The notes: generated by a model not told the origin, from the letters alone. Positions 7,495-20,335 are shown, counted from the stretch's first letter. The stretch: DNA of 64,000 nt from Dickeya fangzhongdai (GCF_002812485.1 NZ_CP025003.1:930001-994000); one strand, 5' to 3'. Program-made: numbers and translations.

Positions 7495-9156
7495 CTATGC
7501 CGCCAGCAATTCTCTGGCGTTCGCCAGCGTGTTTTTGGTGACGGCGGAACCGCCGAGCAGGCGCGCCAGTTCCTGCAGACGTTCGCGTTTACCCAGTGGC
7601 TGCATCAGCGTTTCGGTCGCCGCGCCGTCAGTGTGTTTGCTGACGAAGTAGTGGTGATGGCCGCATCCCGCTACCTGCGGCAGATGGGTGACGCACATTA
7701 CCTGAGTGGATTGCCCAAGCTGGCGCAGCATCTTGCCGACAATCGCCGCGGTCGGGCCGCTGATACCGACATCCACTTCGTCGAAAATCAGCGCCGGGGT
7801 ATCCATCTTACGGGCGGTAATGACCTGGATGATGAGTGCGATACGCGACAGCTCACCGCCAGAAGCCACTTTGATCAGCGGCTGATGCGGCTGGCCGGGG
7901 TTGGTGGTGACGCAGAACTCGATGTGGTCGGCGCCGTTGGCGGTCAGTGAGTCCGGGGTGAAGGTCACATCAATCGTGAAATGACCGTGCGGCATCGCCA
8001 GCTCATGCATATTGGTGGTGATCAATTCCGCCAGTTCGCTGGCGTGCTGGCAGCGTCGGGCGTGAAGTTGTTCGGCCACATGCAGGGCTTGCTGGTGGAA
8101 CTCTTGCACCGCGCGATTCAGGGTTTCGTGATCGCTTTCCTGTTGTTCCAGCAATTGTTGTTCCTGCAATAACTGCTGATGGAATGCGGGTAACTCTTCC
8201 GGCGTTACGTGATGCTTTCGCGCCAGCGTCAGTTGGCGCGACAGGCGTTGTTCCAGTTCGTACAGACGAATCGGGTCCATATCCATACGATCGCAGTAAT
8301 GGCGCAGTTCATCGCTGGCTTCGCTGATGTGAATACTGGCTTCTTCCAGCATGGAAAATACCCCGGAGAGTTTGTCATCCATGCTCACCAGCTCCGACAA
8401 TTGGTGCCTGGCGCTATGCAGCATGCTCAGCAGGTTCTGGTCTTCGCTTTCGCTGAGGATCTGCAACGTCTGCTGGCTGAGGGACATCAGTTGTCCGCTG
8501 TTGGCGAGCCGCTTGTATTCGACATCGATCTGTTCGTACTCGCCTGATTGGGGAGCAAACTCGTTCAGCTCTTTGAGCTGATATTGCAGCAATTCCCGGC
8601 GTGCTTCCCGCTCGATGGTTGCTTGCTGGTGCTGCGCCAGCTCGCGGCAGCTTTGATGCCACTGCTGCCAGATCTGGCGCATGGCGCTGAGCAGTTGTGA
8701 TTCATCGGCGTAGGCATCCAGCAGATGGCGCTGATGTTCCGGTTTTAGCAGCAACTGGTGGGCGTGCTGCCCATGAAGCTGAATCAGATGCTGACCCAGT
8801 TCGCGCAGTTGCGACAGCGGCACCGCCGTACCGTTGATGAAGGCGCGGGAGCGGCCGTCGGCGCTGATGACCCGGCGCAGCAGGCATTCGTTGTTGTCAT
8901 CAAGCTGGTTGTGTTCAAGCCAGCGCAGCGCGGCCGGGGTATCCGCCAGCGAGAAGCGGGCGCAGATGTCGGCGCGGCTGGCGCCGGGTCGAACCATGCT
9001 GGCGTCGGAACGGTTGCCGAGACAGAGGCCGAGGGCGTCAATAGCAATGGATTTCCCCGCCCCGGTTTCGCCGGTAATGACGCTCATCCCTGCCTGAAAG
9101 TCAATTTCCAGTTCGCGCACAATGGCGAAGTTACTGATTGTGAGTTGCGCCAGCAT
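7495..9156 (-). CDS. recN: DNA repair ATPase RecN
   Basis: With the start at 9156 ([20 protein letters not shown]) the protein is 553 residues, the E. coli length. It has the SMC-like layout: Walker A GETGAGKS near residue 30, long coiled-coil stretches in the middle, then the signature region [16 protein letters not shown] and Walker [14 protein letters not shown]. RecN acts in recombinational repair of double-strand breaks and tethers broken DNA. Two LexA boxes lie directly upstream, so SOS control is expected. Confidence 0.97.
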   Translation of the reverse strand: MLAQLTISNFAIVRELEIDFQAGMSVITGETGAGKSIAIDALGLCLGNRSDASMVRPGASRADICARFSLADTPAALRWLEHNQLDDNNECLLRRVISADGRSRAFINGTAVPLSQLRELGQHLIQLHGQHAHQLLLKPEHQRHLLDAYADESQLLSAMRQIWQQWHQSCRELAQHQQATIEREARRELLQYQLKELNEFAPQSGEYEQIDVEYKRLANSGQLMSLSQQTLQILSESEDQNLLSMLHSARHQLSELVSMDDKLSGVFSMLEEASIHISEASDELRHYCDRMDMDPIRLYELEQRLSRQLTLARKHHVTPEELPAFHQQLLQEQQLLEQQESDHETLNRAVQEFHQQALHVAEQLHARRCQHASELAELITTNMHELAMPHGHFTIDVTFTPDSLTANGADHIEFCVTTNPGQPHQPLIKVASGGELSRIALIIQVITARKMDTPALIFDEVDVGISGPTAAIVGKMLRQLGQSTQVMCVTHLPQVAGCGHHHYFVSKHTDGAATETLMQPLGKRERLQELARLLGGSAVTKNTLANARELLAA

Positions 9157-9181
9157 GATAGTGTCCTGTATGTAACAACAA

Positions 9182-9219
9182 CTGTTATTACGTACAGTAT
9201 AGACTGGTTTTTTGTACAG
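9182..9219 (-). promoter_or_regulatory. Two LexA (SOS) boxes upstream of recN
   Basis: CTGTTATTACGTACAG (9182-9197) is a perfect CTGT-N8-ACAG site. CTGGTTTTTTGTACAG (9204-9219) differs in one core base. They lie 26-63 bp upstream of the recN start, as in E. coli, where recN has multiple SOS boxes. Confidence 0.9.
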
Positions 9220-9239
9220 TAAAGTAGCCAGCGCCACTT

Positions 9240-10118
9240 TCAGAATAATTTTTTCGACCAGCCAAGCTTGCTACTCAATGTATTGAAATAACTGTAATTT
9301 TCAGGGTGAATCAGGTTCAGGTGATACTGGCTGCGTTGGATTAGCACTTCTTCGCCTTCCTGCACCGGCAGCGAGATCTGGCTGTCGCAACTGATTTCCA
9401 GATCCTGGGTGATGTGGGAAAACTTCAGCCGGATAGAGCTGCTGCTGTTGATCACCAGCGGCCGCGCCGACAAGGTGTGCGGGAACATCGGCACCAGCGC
9501 GATCGCATCCAGCGACGGAGTTAGAATCGGGCCGCCGCCGGATAGCGAATAGGCGGTGGAGCCGGTAGGCGTAGAGATGATCAGACCGTCGGAGCGCTGG
9601 GAAAACGCGAACTTGTCGTCAATATACACTTCAAATTCAATCATGTGCGCCACTTTACCCGGGTGCAGAACCACCTCGTTGATGGCGGTGCTGCTGCTGT
9701 TGGGGTGGTTGGCGCGGCACACCTGCGCCTCCAGCATAAAACGCTGTTCGCGGATGTAGCGCCCGGCCAGCACTTCGCTTAGCTGTTGCTGGGTATGATC
9801 CGGATCGAGATCGGTCAGGAAGCCGAGATTGCCGCGGTTGACGCCAATGACGTTGATATCGTAGCGCGACAGCACCCGCGCCGCGCCCAGCATGTTGCCG
9901 TCGCCGCCGACCACCACCGCCAGGTCCGCCTGCTGACCGATTTCCGACAGGCTGCCGGTGGCGGCGTCCGTTAGCTGCAACTCGCGGGCGATCTGTTGTT
10001 CGATCACCACGCGGTAACCCTGTGCGCGTAGCCAGTGATACAGCATTTCGTGGGTGGTCAAGGCATTTGGATGACGTGGATGACCGACAATGCCAATGCA
10101 GTTAAACGATCTGTTCAT
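9240..10118 (-). CDS. nadK: NAD kinase
   Basis: The 292-residue protein carries the NAD kinase motifs [27 protein letters not shown] and the conserved [15 protein letters not shown]. It phosphorylates NAD to NADP using ATP in the cytoplasm. It lies upstream of recN on the same strand and divergently from grpE, matching the enterobacterial order. Confidence 0.97.
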   Translation of the reverse strand: MNRSFNCIGIVGHPRHPNALTTHEMLYHWLRAQGYRVVIEQQIARELQLTDAATGSLSEIGQQADLAVVVGGDGNMLGAARVLSRYDINVIGVNRGNLGFLTDLDPDHTQQQLSEVLAGRYIREQRFMLEAQVCRANHPNSSSTAINEVVLHPGKVAHMIEFEVYIDDKFAFSQRSDGLIISTPTGSTAYSLSGGGPILTPSLDAIALVPMFPHTLSARPLVINSSSSIRLKFSHITQDLEISCDSQISLPVQEGEEVLIQRSQYHLNLIHPENYSYFNTLSSKLGWSKKLF

Positions 10119-10200
10119 TTGGGTGCATTATCCTCATGAGAGCACCGGAGGCTCACGGTTTTTGGACCGATAGCCGGACCAATAATATGTGAGTGGTTCC

Positions 10201-10228
10201 CTTGAAACCCCGGTTTTGATCCCCATAA
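10201..10228 (+). promoter_or_regulatory. Sigma-32 (heat-shock) promoter of grpE
   Basis: CTTGAAA at 10201 and CCCCATAA at 10221 are separated by 13 bp, a near-perfect RpoH promoter, 44 bp before the grpE start. Confidence 0.9.
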
Positions 10229-10271
10229 TAAGCGAACTAGCGAGATGAATGCGAAAAACGCGGAGAATTTC

Positions 10272-10859
10272 ATGAGTAGTAAAGAACAGAAGTCGCCTGA
10301 CGAGCAAGTCTTGGATCAAAAAGGAGCAGCGGAAGGTCAGCAAGCGGATGCCGTACCAGAGACGACAGATGTCGCTGACCCGCGTGATGAGCGTATCGCA
10401 GAACTGGAAGCGCAACTGAATGATGCCCAGCAGCGTGAGCGTGAAAGCGCGTTGCGCGCCCGCGCCGAAATGGAGAACATCCGCCGCCGTGCCGAGCTGG
10501 ATGTGGAAAAAGCGCATAAATTCGCTCTGGAAAAATTTGCGGGCGAAATGCTGCCGGTGATCGACAACCTTGAACGTGCGCTGGAGATGGCGGACAAATC
10601 CAATGAAGCGCTGTCGGGCATGATTGAAGGGGTCGAACTGACGCTGAAAGCGATGCTTTCCGCCGTGAATAAGTTCGGCATCGACGTGGTGGCGGAAGTG
10701 AACGTGCCGTTTAATCCGGAAATTCATCAGGCCATGACCCTGCTGGAATCAGCCGATCACGCGCCGAACCATGTCATGATGGTGATGCAGAAGGGCTATA
10801 CCCTGAACGGTCGTTTGCTGCGCCCGGCGATGGTCGCGGTGTCCAAAGCCAAGGAATAA
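10272..10859 (+). CDS. grpE: Nucleotide exchange factor GrpE
   Basis: Start at 10272 ([13 protein letters not shown]), behind GGAGAATTTC, is preferred over an in-frame ATG at 10245. The 195-residue protein has an acidic, coiled-coil N-terminal half ([20 protein letters not shown]), the [37 protein letters not shown] core and the C-terminal beta domain ending [18 protein letters not shown]. It drives ADP release from DnaK. Confidence 0.97.
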   Translation: MSSKEQKSPDEQVLDQKGAAEGQQADAVPETTDVADPRDERIAELEAQLNDAQQRERESALRARAEMENIRRRAELDVEKAHKFALEKFAGEMLPVIDNLERALEMADKSNEALSGMIEGVELTLKAMLSAVNKFGIDVVAEVNVPFNPEIHQAMTLLESADHAPNHVMMVMQKGYTLNGRLLRPAMVAVSKAKE

Positions 10860-11251
10860 TCGTTTCCGGCTTTCTCCGGGGAGCGGCCAGCAGGCTTCTT
10901 CCCGGATTGTGAATCTTCTTCCCGGATTGTGAATGTGGCCTTGTTGCTCTTTCCCTCCTTTTATTCCCCTTCGTTTTCTCTTGCTGGCTTCACGACAGCA
11001 TTTCCCGGTTGCTTACACCGTTTTTTCTGTCGTTATCGCATGGAAACCGTTTAGTCGCGTGATGCTGTACCGATCGTTTTTTTGTTTATATTTTGTTAAT
11101 CTTTACGTATTAAAACGTGTGTCGTTTGTCGGGTGAATGCATCATTATCATAACCTATCAGAGCAATCATCACTGCCATTCTAAATGCACTTGATAATCA
11201 TTATCAACTTTGCGAGAGTAATAAAACAATAGTGTTAGAAGGGTTACTCAT
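10860..11251. repeat. Intergenic stretch with a 20-bp perfect tandem duplication
   Basis: A 20-bp unit beginning CTTCTTCCCGGATT occurs twice in direct succession at 10895-10914 and 10915-10934, just after grpE. The rest of the 390 bp is AT-richer DNA without a supported gene. It ends in the mntH promoter region. Confidence 0.8.
11191..11207 (+). promoter_or_regulatory. Fur-like box upstream of mntH
   Basis: TTGATAATCATTATCAA is a perfect palindrome containing GATAATCATTATC, the core of the Fur consensus, 45 bp before the mntH start. No E. coli-type MntR site was recognised. Confidence 0.75.
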
Positions 11252-12487
11252 ATGCCGGGGAGTCGTGTAGTGGAGTCAGTCAGCCGTACGTCGCGGAAGC
11301 TCAAGCTTTCACTGATGGGGCCGGCTTTTATCGCGGCGATCGGTTATATCGATCCCGGTAATTTCGCCACCAATATTCAGTCGGGCGCCGCCTATGGATA
11401 TCAGCTGTTGTGGGTGGTGGTGTGGGCCAACCTGATGGCGATGTTGATTCAATTGCTCTCCGCCAAACTGGGGATCGCCACCGGCAAGAATCTGGCGGAG
11501 CATATTCGCGATCGTTTCCCGAAACCTGCTGTCTGGGCTTACTGGGTGCAAGCCGAAATCATCGCTATGGCGACCGACCTGGCGGAATTCATCGGCGCGG
11601 CGATCGGTTTTAAGTTATTGCTTGGCGTGTCGCTGCTGGAAGGTGCGATCCTCACCGGCATTGCCACTTTTCTGATCCTGACGCTGCAGCAACGTGGGCA
11701 AAAGCCGCTGGAGATGGTGATCGGCGGGTTGCTGCTGTTTGTGGCGGCGGCCTATATCGTCGAGTTGATTTTCTCTCGCCCGGAACTGTCGTCGCTGGCG
11801 AAAGGCATGGCGATACCGAGCCTGCCCAATTCCGACGCGGTGCTGCTGGCAGCCGGCGTACTGGGCGCGACCATTATGCCGCACGTAATTTACCTGCATT
11901 CATCGCTGACACAGCAACAAAGCAACATAACCCGCGCCGAACGTTATTCCGCCACCAAGGTGGATGTCGCGGTGGCGATGACCATCGCCGGGTTTGTGAA
12001 TCTGGCGATGATGGCGACGGCGGCGGCGGCGTTTCACTTCAGCGGCAACACCTCGATTGCCGAACTGGATCAGGCGTATCTGACGCTGAAACCCTTACTG
12101 GGGCAGGCGGCGGCGACTATTTTCGGCCTGAGTCTGGTGGTGGCGGGGCTGTCGTCCACCGTGGTGGGGACGCTGGCCGGCCAGGTGGTGATGCAAGGGT
12201 TTGTGCGCTTTCATATTCCGCTGTGGGTTCGCCGCGTGGTGACCATGCTGCCGTCTTTTATCGTGATTCTGTCCGGTATGAACCCGACCCGGGTGCTGGT
12301 GTTAAGCCAGGTGCTGTTGAGTTTCGGTATTGCGCTGGCGTTGATTCCGCTGCTGGTTTTTACCGGCAACCGCGAACTGATGGGGTGCCTGGTGAACAGT
12401 CGCCGGGTACAGAACCTTGGCAAGGTGATCGTCTGTATGGTGATTGCGCTCAACCTGTATCTGCTGCTGGATACGCTGCTGGGTTAA
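11252..12487 (+). CDS. mntH: NRAMP-type Mn(II)/Fe(II) proton symporter MntH
   Basis: The 411-residue protein has about 11 membrane helices. The metal-binding motifs of NRAMP are present: D34-P-G-N37 in helix 1 and M209-P-H211 in helix 6 ([12 protein letters not shown]). It imports manganese and some ferrous iron with protons across the inner membrane. The Fur-like box upstream links it to iron status. It stands alone and ends at a terminator. Confidence 0.96.
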   Translation: MPGSRVVESVSRTSRKLKLSLMGPAFIAAIGYIDPGNFATNIQSGAAYGYQLLWVVVWANLMAMLIQLLSAKLGIATGKNLAEHIRDRFPKPAVWAYWVQAEIIAMATDLAEFIGAAIGFKLLLGVSLLEGAILTGIATFLILTLQQRGQKPLEMVIGGLLLFVAAAYIVELIFSRPELSSLAKGMAIPSLPNSDAVLLAAGVLGATIMPHVIYLHSSLTQQQSNITRAERYSATKVDVAVAMTIAGFVNLAMMATAAAAFHFSGNTSIAELDQAYLTLKPLLGQAAATIFGLSLVVAGLSSTVVGTLAGQVVMQGFVRFHIPLWVRRVVTMLPSFIVILSGMNPTRVLVLSQVLLSFGIALALIPLLVFTGNRELMGCLVNSRRVQNLGKVIVCMVIALNLYLLLDTLLG

Positions 12488-12508
12488 CGCGCCCGCCTGT
12501 TCTTTGCG

Positions 12509-12546
12509 ACGCCTCCGCCGGTTATGGGCGGGGGCGTTTGTCTTTT
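12509..12546 (+). terminator. Terminator of mntH
   Basis: ACGCCTCCGCC pairs with GGCGGGGGCGT (one G-T pair), followed by a T-rich tract. Confidence 0.75.
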
Positions 12547-12640
12547 CGGTTCCGACTTTTCTGCTTTCATCTTACGATCACGTGCATTCCGGCAAGCTCC
12601 GTCCTATTATCTGGGACTGATTTTTTGATACAGAGATTCA

Positions 12641-13228
12641 ATGATGTCGTCGCCCATTACTATTCTTGATAAGCAACTGTTATCCGATCACTGGTTTGTG
12701 CTGCATAAATATGTGTTCGATTTGAAACGTAAGAATGGCGGCATAGTGCGCCAGATGCGGGAAGTGTATGACCGCGGCAACGGCGCCGCCATCCTGCTTT
12801 ACAACCGTGCCCGGGGGACGGTGGTGTTGACGAGACAGTTCAGGATGCCGACTTACCTGAATGGCAATGAAAGCGGGATGCTGCTGGAAGCGTGCGCCGG
12901 TTTGCTGGACGATCAGTCGCCGGAGCAGTGCATCCGAAATGAGGCGATCGAAGAAACCGGTTACCAGATCGGTGAAGTGGAAAAGTTGTTTGAAGCCTAC
13001 ATGTCGCCGGGCGGCATCACCGAGCTGGTGCATTTCTTTGCCGCGGAATATGACGATTCACAGCGTAAAACGAACGGCGGCGGTGTGGATGATGAGGATA
13101 TCGAAGTGTTGGAATTGCCGTTTAGCGAAGCGCTGGCGATGATCAAGGACGGTCGTATTCGTGATGGTAAAACCATCATGCTGCTGCAGCACGCGCAGAT
13201 TAAAGGTTGGTTCGCCAACGTGCGTTAA
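12641..13228 (+). CDS. nudK: GDP-mannose pyrophosphatase NudK (Nudix)
   Basis: A 195-residue Nudix hydrolase with the NudK pattern: [48 protein letters not shown], and a Nudix box at residues 87-107 ([21 protein letters not shown]). The first Glu position of the box (residue 93) is Ser, but the catalytic REAIEE-type core is present as NEAIEE. It hydrolyses GDP-mannose and related nucleotide sugars. ATGs at 12641 and 12644 are both possible starts. Confidence 0.9.
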   Translation: MMSSPITILDKQLLSDHWFVLHKYVFDLKRKNGGIVRQMREVYDRGNGAAILLYNRARGTVVLTRQFRMPTYLNGNESGMLLEACAGLLDDQSPEQCIRNEAIEETGYQIGEVEKLFEAYMSPGGITELVHFFAAEYDDSQRKTNGGGVDDEDIEVLELPFSEALAMIKDGRIRDGKTIMLLQHAQIKGWFANVR

Positions 13229-13253
13229 CGGCATACGAAAACTGTAGATGACA

Positions 13254-13271
13254 AGGGGCCGGCAGGCCCCT
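13254..13271. terminator. Hairpin between converging nudK and talA
   Basis: AGGGGCC and GGCCCCT form a stem around GGCA. The T-rich tract after it is short, so termination strength is uncertain. Confidence 0.55.
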
Positions 13272-13294
13272 AGTTGTTTGTGGCGGAACCCTAT

Positions 13295-14245
13295 TTACAA
13301 CCGGGCGGCTAGCAAATCTTCCAGCTTCTGCTGGTCGGCGGCAAACAGGCGGATGCCTTCGGACAGTTTCTCCACCGCCATCGGATCCTGATTATGCTGC
13401 CAACGGAATTCGGTTTCCGACAGCGGCGCCGGCTGATGGAAGCCTTCGGTTGACGGGCTGAGAATGCGCTCCACCGGTGCGGTGCTGTTTTTTAGCTGTT
13501 CCAGTAACGGCGGGGCAATGGTCAGACGATCGCACCCGGCCAGCGCCAGAATCTGCTCCACCTTGCGGAAGCTGGCGCCCATCACGATGGTGCGATAGCG
13601 ATGCTGTTTGTAGTACTCGTAAATACGCCGCACCGACAGCACGCCCGGATCCTGTTCGGCATCGTAGTTGGCGGAGGGTTGTCTGGCCTGATACCAGTCG
13701 TAAATGCGGCCGACAAACGGCGAAATCAGATAGACGCCGGCTTCCGCACAGGCGCGGGCCTGCGCAAACGAAAACAGCAGCGTCAGGTTGCAGTTGATCC
13801 CTTCCTTTTCCAACTCTTCGGCGGCGCGGATCCCTTCCCAGGTGGCCGCCAGCTTGATCAGAATACGTGAACGATGTACGTCCTTTTCCTCGTACATCGC
13901 CACCAGTTTACGTGCTTTAGCTACACACATACCGCGATCAAACGACAAGCGGGCATCCACTTCGGTGGAGATCCGCCCGGGAATACTTTTCAGCACCTCG
14001 GCGCCGATGTTGACCGCCAGACGGTCGCTGGCGTTGATGAGCCGCGTTTCTCTGGATCCGCCCTGCTGGCGGGCGTAAGCCAGCGCATCGGCAAACAGCG
14101 GCTGGTAAGCGGGCAGGCTGGCGGCTTTTAGAATCAAGGATGGATTGGTGGTGGCGTCCTGCGGTGAAAAGTGGCGAATAGATTCGATATCGCCGCTATC
14201 TGCCACTACCACGGTGAATTGTTTCAATGCGTCTAGTTGGTTCAT
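13295..14245 (-). CDS. talA: Transaldolase
   Basis: Start at 14245 ([20 protein letters not shown]) gives 316 residues, the exact length of E. coli TalA. The Schiff-base lysine lies in [12 protein letters not shown], and DATTNPSLI and [11 protein letters not shown] are typical. It moves a dihydroxyacetone unit between sugar phosphates in the non-oxidative pentose phosphate pathway. The symbol talA rather than talB is chosen because maeB is its divergent neighbour, as in E. coli; tktB, which follows talA there, is absent. Confidence 0.9.
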   Translation of the reverse strand: MNQLDALKQFTVVVADSGDIESIRHFSPQDATTNPSLILKAASLPAYQPLFADALAYARQQGGSRETRLINASDRLAVNIGAEVLKSIPGRISTEVDARLSFDRGMCVAKARKLVAMYEEKDVHRSRILIKLAATWEGIRAAEELEKEGINCNLTLLFSFAQARACAEAGVYLISPFVGRIYDWYQARQPSANYDAEQDPGVLSVRRIYEYYKQHRYRTIVMGASFRKVEQILALAGCDRLTIAPPLLEQLKNSTAPVERILSPSTEGFHQPAPLSETEFRWQHNQDPMAVEKLSEGIRLFAADQQKLEDLLAARL

Positions 14246-14363
14246 GGCTTGGCTCCCTGAAGAGAAAATTGGCGGAATCACCCTGCAGGATTCTGTGGCG
14301 GAATGACATGCGTTTTTTCTGATTGCAGTCATCGGCAGGTTGATTATCCATGTCGTAACACGG

Positions 14364-14516
14364 GCTAAGAGCCTATCCCAATAGGGTTATTTTACTTGCC
14401 ATTTTGGACCTGGGCAGTGCTCGAAACCCTCACGTACTACGTGTACGTGAGGGTTCTGCGCGCTGTCCGAATCCAAACTGGCTGCGCCAATTACGCCTAT
14501 CGGGATAGGCTCTAAG
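14364..14516. repeat. About 153-bp palindromic element (MITE-like)
   Basis: The ends are inverted repeats of about 22 bp, with AGAGCCTATCCC at left and GGGATAGGCTCT at right, two mismatches in all. The centre is an inner palindrome CCCTCACGTA / TACGTGAGGG (about 14430-14453), and the arms between are also partly complementary. The whole element would fold into one long hairpin. It has no coding capacity and sits in the 517-bp gap between talA and maeB, which otherwise holds only the two promoters. Confidence 0.8.
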
Positions 14517-14762
14517 CATAGTCAATTCGTATCGGCTTGCGTGTGACGAGGGAAACGCCGGCAGCGATATCATCGGTATTTGGTCATGTTTGGTCGGGGA
14601 AATAGTCGTTATGGTGAGTGATTTTCACTCTCATTAATTAACTATATTAAGCGGTATTCCGGCGTGGATTTTGTAATGCTTCATGGTTTCGAAAATCACA
14701 GACACGGTACACTGGGTGACTCGCCACCCTACTAACAAAGCGATAAGACAAGGTAATAAACT

Positions 14763-17042
14763 ATGGATGAACAACTGAAGCAAAGCGCACTGGACTTCCA
14801 TCAATATCCGGTGCCGGGAAAAATCCAGGTCTCCCCGACCAAACCGCTGGCCACGCAGCGCGACCTGGCGCTGGCCTATTCCCCGGGCGTTGCTGCGCCT
14901 TGTCTGGAAATCGCTGAAGATCCGCTGGCGGCTTACAAATATACCGCGCGCGGCAATCTGGTGGCGGTGATCTCCAACGGTACCGCGGTGCTGGGCCTGG
15001 GCAACATCGGCGCGCTGGCCGGCAAGCCGGTAATGGAAGGCAAAGGGGTGCTGTTCAAGAAGTTTTCCGGCGTCGATGTGTTTGATATCGAAGTGGATGA
15101 ACAGGATCCGGACAAGCTGATCGATGTGATCGCCGCGCTGGAACCCACCTTCGGCGGCATCAACCTGGAAGATATCAAGGCGCCGGAGTGCTTCTACATC
15201 GAGCAGAAGCTGCGTGAGCGCATGAAGATTCCGGTATTCCACGACGACCAGCACGGTACCGCCATTATCTGTACCGCGGCGGTGCTTAACGGCCTGCGCG
15301 TGGTGGAAAAACAGATTTCCGACGTTCGGCTGGTGGTATCCGGCGCGGGCGCGGCATCCATCGCTTGCCTGAACCTGCTGGTGGCGCTGGGTCTGAAACA
15401 TGAAAACATCGTGGTGTGCGATTCCCGCGGCGTGATCTACAAAGGCCGCGAAGCCAACATGGCGGAAACCAAAGCGGCGTACGCCATTGACGATAACGGC
15501 AGTCGTTCGCTGTCCGATGTTATCCCGAACGCGGACATTTTCCTCGGCTGTTCCGGTCCGGGCGTGCTGACGCAGGACATGGTGAAAACCATGGCGCCGC
15601 GCCCGCTGATCATGGCGCTGGCTAACCCGGAGCCGGAAATTCTGCCGCCGCTGGTGAAAGAAGTGCGCCCGGACGCCATCGTGTGCACCGGTCGTTCCGA
15701 CTACCCGAATCAGGTCAACAACGTACTGTGTTTCCCGTTCATCTTCCGCGGCGCGCTGGATGTGGGCGCGACCACCATCAACGAAGAGATGAAGCTGGCC
15801 TGCGTGCACGCCATTGCCGATCTGGCGCTGGCGGAGCAGAGCGAAGTAGTGGCGTCCGCCTATGGCGATCAGGACCTGTCCTTTGGGCCGGAATATCTGA
15901 TTCCTAAACCGTTCGATCCCCGTCTGATCATCAAGATCGCGCCGGCGGTAGCGAAAGCGGCGATGGAATCCGGCGTGGCGACCCGTCCGATTGAAAACTT
16001 CGATGATTACATCGAAAAACTGACGCAGTTCGTCTACAAAACCAACCTGTTCATGAAACCTATCTTCTCTCAGGCCCGCACCCAGCCGAAACGCGTGGTA
16101 CTGGCGGAAGGGGAAGACCCGCGCGTGCTGCACGCCACACAGGAACTGGTGTCGCTGGGGCTGGCGTTCCCGGTGTTGATCGGTCGCCCGGGCGTGATCG
16201 AAAAACGCATCCAGAAACTGGGCTTGCAGATCGCTATCGGCAAGGACTTCGAGGTGGTGAACAACGAGTCCGACCCGCGTTTCAAAGCCTACTGGACCGA
16301 ATATTTCGAGATGATGAAACGCCGCGGCGTGTCTCAGGAGCAGGCGCAGCGCGATATGCGCGGCAACCCGACGCTGATCGGCTCCATCATGGTTCACCGC
16401 GGCGAAGCGGATGCGATGATCTGCGGTACGGTCGGTAACTATGAAGAGCACTTCAACGTGGTGGAGAAAGTGTTCGGCTACCGTGACGGCGTGCATGTGG
16501 CGGGAGCGATGAACGCGCTGCTGCTGCCGAGCGGCAACACCTTTATCGCCGACACCTACGTCAACCCGGATCCGACCCCGGAACAGCTGGCGGAAATCAC
16601 CCTGATGGCGGCCAGCACCGTGCGCCGTTTCGGCATTGAGCCGAAAGTGGCGTTGCTGTCGCATTCCAGCTTCGGCACCTCCGATTCGCCGACGGCGAAG
16701 AAAATGCGCGCCACGCTGGCACTGGTGAACAAGATGGCGCCGGAGCTGCAAATTGACGGCGAAATGCACGGCGACGCCGCGTTGGTGGAAGCCATTCGTC
16801 GTGAGCAGATGCCGAACAGCCCGCTGAAAGGCGCGGCCAACATCCTGATCATGCCGAACATGGAAGCCGCCCGCATCAGCTACAACCTGCTGCGCGTCTC
16901 GTCTTCCGAAGGCGTAACCGTCGGGCCGGTACTGATGGGCGTTGCCAAGCCGGTACACATCCTGACGCCGATCGCCTCCGTGCGCCGTATCGTCAACATG
17001 GTGGCGCTGGCGGTGGTGGAAGCACAAACCGCGCCGCTGTAA
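14763..17042 (+). CDS. maeB: NADP-dependent malic enzyme (malic domain plus PTA-like domain)
   Basis: The 759-residue protein has the N-terminal malic enzyme domain ([22 protein letters not shown], the NAD(P) fold [13 protein letters not shown]) to about residue 430. A C-terminal domain related to phosphotransacetylase follows ([33 protein letters not shown]). It decarboxylates malate to pyruvate with NADP reduction; the PTA-like part is regulatory in E. coli. It is transcribed divergently from talA and ends at a strong terminator. Confidence 0.97.
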   Translation: MDEQLKQSALDFHQYPVPGKIQVSPTKPLATQRDLALAYSPGVAAPCLEIAEDPLAAYKYTARGNLVAVISNGTAVLGLGNIGALAGKPVMEGKGVLFKKFSGVDVFDIEVDEQDPDKLIDVIAALEPTFGGINLEDIKAPECFYIEQKLRERMKIPVFHDDQHGTAIICTAAVLNGLRVVEKQISDVRLVVSGAGAASIACLNLLVALGLKHENIVVCDSRGVIYKGREANMAETKAAYAIDDNGSRSLSDVIPNADIFLGCSGPGVLTQDMVKTMAPRPLIMALANPEPEILPPLVKEVRPDAIVCTGRSDYPNQVNNVLCFPFIFRGALDVGATTINEEMKLACVHAIADLALAEQSEVVASAYGDQDLSFGPEYLIPKPFDPRLIIKIAPAVAKAAMESGVATRPIENFDDYIEKLTQFVYKTNLFMKPIFSQARTQPKRVVLAEGEDPRVLHATQELVSLGLAFPVLIGRPGVIEKRIQKLGLQIAIGKDFEVVNNESDPRFKAYWTEYFEMMKRRGVSQEQAQRDMRGNPTLIGSIMVHRGEADAMICGTVGNYEEHFNVVEKVFGYRDGVHVAGAMNALLLPSGNTFIADTYVNPDPTPEQLAEITLMAASTVRRFGIEPKVALLSHSSFGTSDSPTAKKMRATLALVNKMAPELQIDGEMHGDAALVEAIRREQMPNSPLKGAANILIMPNMEAARISYNLLRVSSSEGVTVGPVLMGVAKPVHILTPIASVRRIVNMVALAVVEAQTAPL

Positions 17043-17073
17043 TCCGGCAAGGTAGCCTGTAACGAAAAGACTA

Positions 17074-17100
17074 AACCGGCAGGGTGACCTGCCGGTTTTT

Positions 17101-17102
<2 letters not shown>
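17074..17102. terminator. Terminator of maeB
   Basis: AACCGGCAGG and CCTGCCGGTT form a 10-bp stem around GTGA, followed by T7. It also lies at the 3' end of the converging yaiI. Confidence 0.92.
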
Positions 17103-18521
<1,419 letters not shown>

Positions 18522-18687
18522 TTATTGCAGCCTTAGTATATCGAAATTCGGCAGGCCGCCCATCGCCGGTAAATGCCGTCGATGTGAATCGATGCCATTG
18601 CTGAAAAGTGTATGACGAAGATGTTGCGTCTGCGGTGAATCACGGGATAATCGAGTATCACCTATTGACTCTAGATGGCGAGCAGCG

Positions 18688-19113
18688 ATGGAAATCCGCG
18701 TATTCAGGCAAGATGACTTTGAAGAAGTGATTACCCTTTGGGAACGCTGTGATTTGCTGCGCCCCTGGAATGACCCGGAAATGGATATTGAGCGCAAGCT
18801 CAACCATGATCCCGACCTGTTTCTGGTAGCAGAAGTGGGCGGCGAGGTGGTCGGCTCAGTGATGGGCGGATATGACGGTCACCGCGGTTCGGCCTACTAT
18901 CTGGGGGTGCATCCGGATTACCGCGGCCGCGGCATCGCCAATGCGCTGATCAGCCGTCTGGAGAAAAAACTGATCGCGCGCGGTTGCCCGAAGATCCACC
19001 TGATGGTGCGTCAGAGCAACACGGCCGTCATCAGCATGTATGAAAAGATGAATTACGACATGGTCGACAGCATCACGCTGGGTAAACGCCTGATTGAAGA
19101 CCAGGAGTATTGA
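18688..19113 (+). CDS. ypeA: GNAT acetyltransferase YpeA
   Basis: The 141-residue GNAT protein reads [30 protein letters not shown], with the acetyl-CoA loop [18 protein letters not shown] and the final [20 protein letters not shown], closely matching YpeA. The acceptor substrate is not known. Beside hemF it marks the enterobacterial hemF-ypeA-yfeY neighbourhood, here opened by the iron-acquisition operon that follows. Confidence 0.93.
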   Translation: MEIRVFRQDDFEEVITLWERCDLLRPWNDPEMDIERKLNHDPDLFLVAEVGGEVVGSVMGGYDGHRGSAYYLGVHPDYRGRGIANALISRLEKKLIARGCPKIHLMVRQSNTAVISMYEKMNYDMVDSITLGKRLIEDQEY

Positions 19114-19318
19114 CCGTTCCCATCTGGCCGCGTTTGCGCGCCGTCAGTCGATGACGGGGAGAGGCCGCCTTATCTCCGTCTGACGCCGACCGATATCCCG
19201 CCTGCCTGCTGCATTTTCTCTTTCTGTTTCTGTCCGCGCCTCCGCGCAATTTTCTCATTAGTGGTGTTTTGCCTGTCCAAAAGGTCAGGTTTGTACTGAC
19301 GTGCTGTAAAAATTCATT

Positions 19319-19356
19319 GATAATGGATATCATTTGTAAAATAATTCTCATTATCT
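19319..19356 (+). promoter_or_regulatory. Two adjacent Fur-like boxes upstream of the fus-like operon
   Basis: GATAATGGATATCATTTGT (19319-19337) and the following AATAATTCTCATTATC (about 19340-19355) each resemble the Fur consensus GATAATGATAATCATTATC. They lie about 110 bp before the first gene of the operon, in the 349-bp gap after ypeA, which otherwise holds no gene. Iron repression of the operon is inferred. Confidence 0.75.
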
Positions 19357-19462
19357 ATAAAGGGATGTTTCTGCTTGTTTTGGGATGGGAATCAGGGGCG
19401 CCGCCGTCGTTGTCCTGTCCATAATTTGATACTTATTTCTATAAATAAAACATGGTATTACG

Positions 19463-20335
19463 TTGAAAGCTACACATTCTCTTCTGTTGTCCGTCGGGGT
19501 ACATCTGTCGGTGGTCTGGGCCTTGTTGTGGGGGTATGCGCCTCACGAGCAACTGGTGTTGCAGGCCGGGCGTGCCGGAGAAAGCGTGACGGGCATGCAT
19601 GTCACCTCGTTCTCCGCCCACGCAGTGCGGCTGCTTTCCGCAAGCACCGCAACATCGCCTGCCGACGAGCCGGTTACGGCCACCAGAGTGACGCCGGTAG
19701 CTGTGGCGCCAGCGGTAATGCGGCCGCTGCCGGTGAATGAGCGCGCCGTGGTGACGGCTACGTCTTCCGATCCTGCTGTGACGACACGCCCGCCAAAACC
19801 GACGGAGAAAACCCGCGAATCCTCACGCCCGCCAAAAGATCCTGTGCCGGTGAAGGAAAAAGCGGACGTCAAAAAAACACCCGCCTCTCCACGCAGTGAA
19901 ACTCGTGATACGCCGACGCCTGTGGCAGACGCGGCGAGTCCGGCTGAGCCGGGAAATCGCGCAACGGCGTCAGCGCCCGCCAGCGCATCGGCAGGCGGCC
20001 AGGCCGCACCGGCGGGCGAGAGTACGCAAGGGCAGGCGCATCAGGGCGCGGGCAATAGCCAGACCGGCACGCTGAAGGCGTTGCAACGACGGGTGAATTA
20101 CCCCGTGCGCGCGCGCTCGATGGGGGTGGAAGGCCAGGTTCGACTGCGGTTCGACGTCACGGCCAGCGGCACGGTCACCAATATTCGGGTGTTGTCGGAG
20201 AACCCTGACGGGATGTTTAGCAGCGACGTTATCAAAGACATGGCGCGCTGGCGTTATCAGGCCGATTCACCGGTTGCCGACCAGACGGTATCCGTCATTT
20301 TTCGGCTGAATGGCCATATCGAACTTCAGAATTGA
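19463..20335 (+). CDS. TonB-like energy transducer (FusB-like)
   Basis: The frame opens with TTG at 19463, giving MKATHSLLLSVGVHLSVVWALLW. This is a signal anchor with the S-x3-H pattern (Ser10, His14) typical of TonB helices that contact ExbBD. A long Pro/Ala/Lys/Thr-rich periplasmic linker (about residues 50-200) follows, then a TonB C-terminal domain: NYPVRARSMGVEGQVRLRFDV and MARWRYQ. It should energise the receptor encoded next. The ribosome-binding site before the TTG is weak. Position and partners suggest the role of FusB, the dedicated TonB of ferredoxin uptake. Confidence 0.82.
   Translation: MKATHSLLLSVGVHLSVVWALLWGYAPHEQLVLQAGRAGESVTGMHVTSFSAHAVRLLSASTATSPADEPVTATRVTPVAVAPAVMRPLPVNERAVVTATSSDPAVTTRPPKPTEKTRESSRPPKDPVPVKEKADVKKTPASPRSETRDTPTPVADAASPAEPGNRATASAPASASAGGQAAPAGESTQGQAHQGAGNSQTGTLKALQRRVNYPVRARSMGVEGQVRLRFDVTASGTVTNIRVLSENPDGMFSSDVIKDMARWRYQADSPVADQTVSVIFRLNGHIELQN

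Noticed and set aside
14634..17027. A 797-codon open frame antisense to maeB, longer than maeB itself
   Set aside because: Its translation is rich in His, Arg and Gln, as expected for the complement of a GC-rich gene with strong codon bias. It has no recognisable domain, and the sense strand encodes a full malic enzyme.
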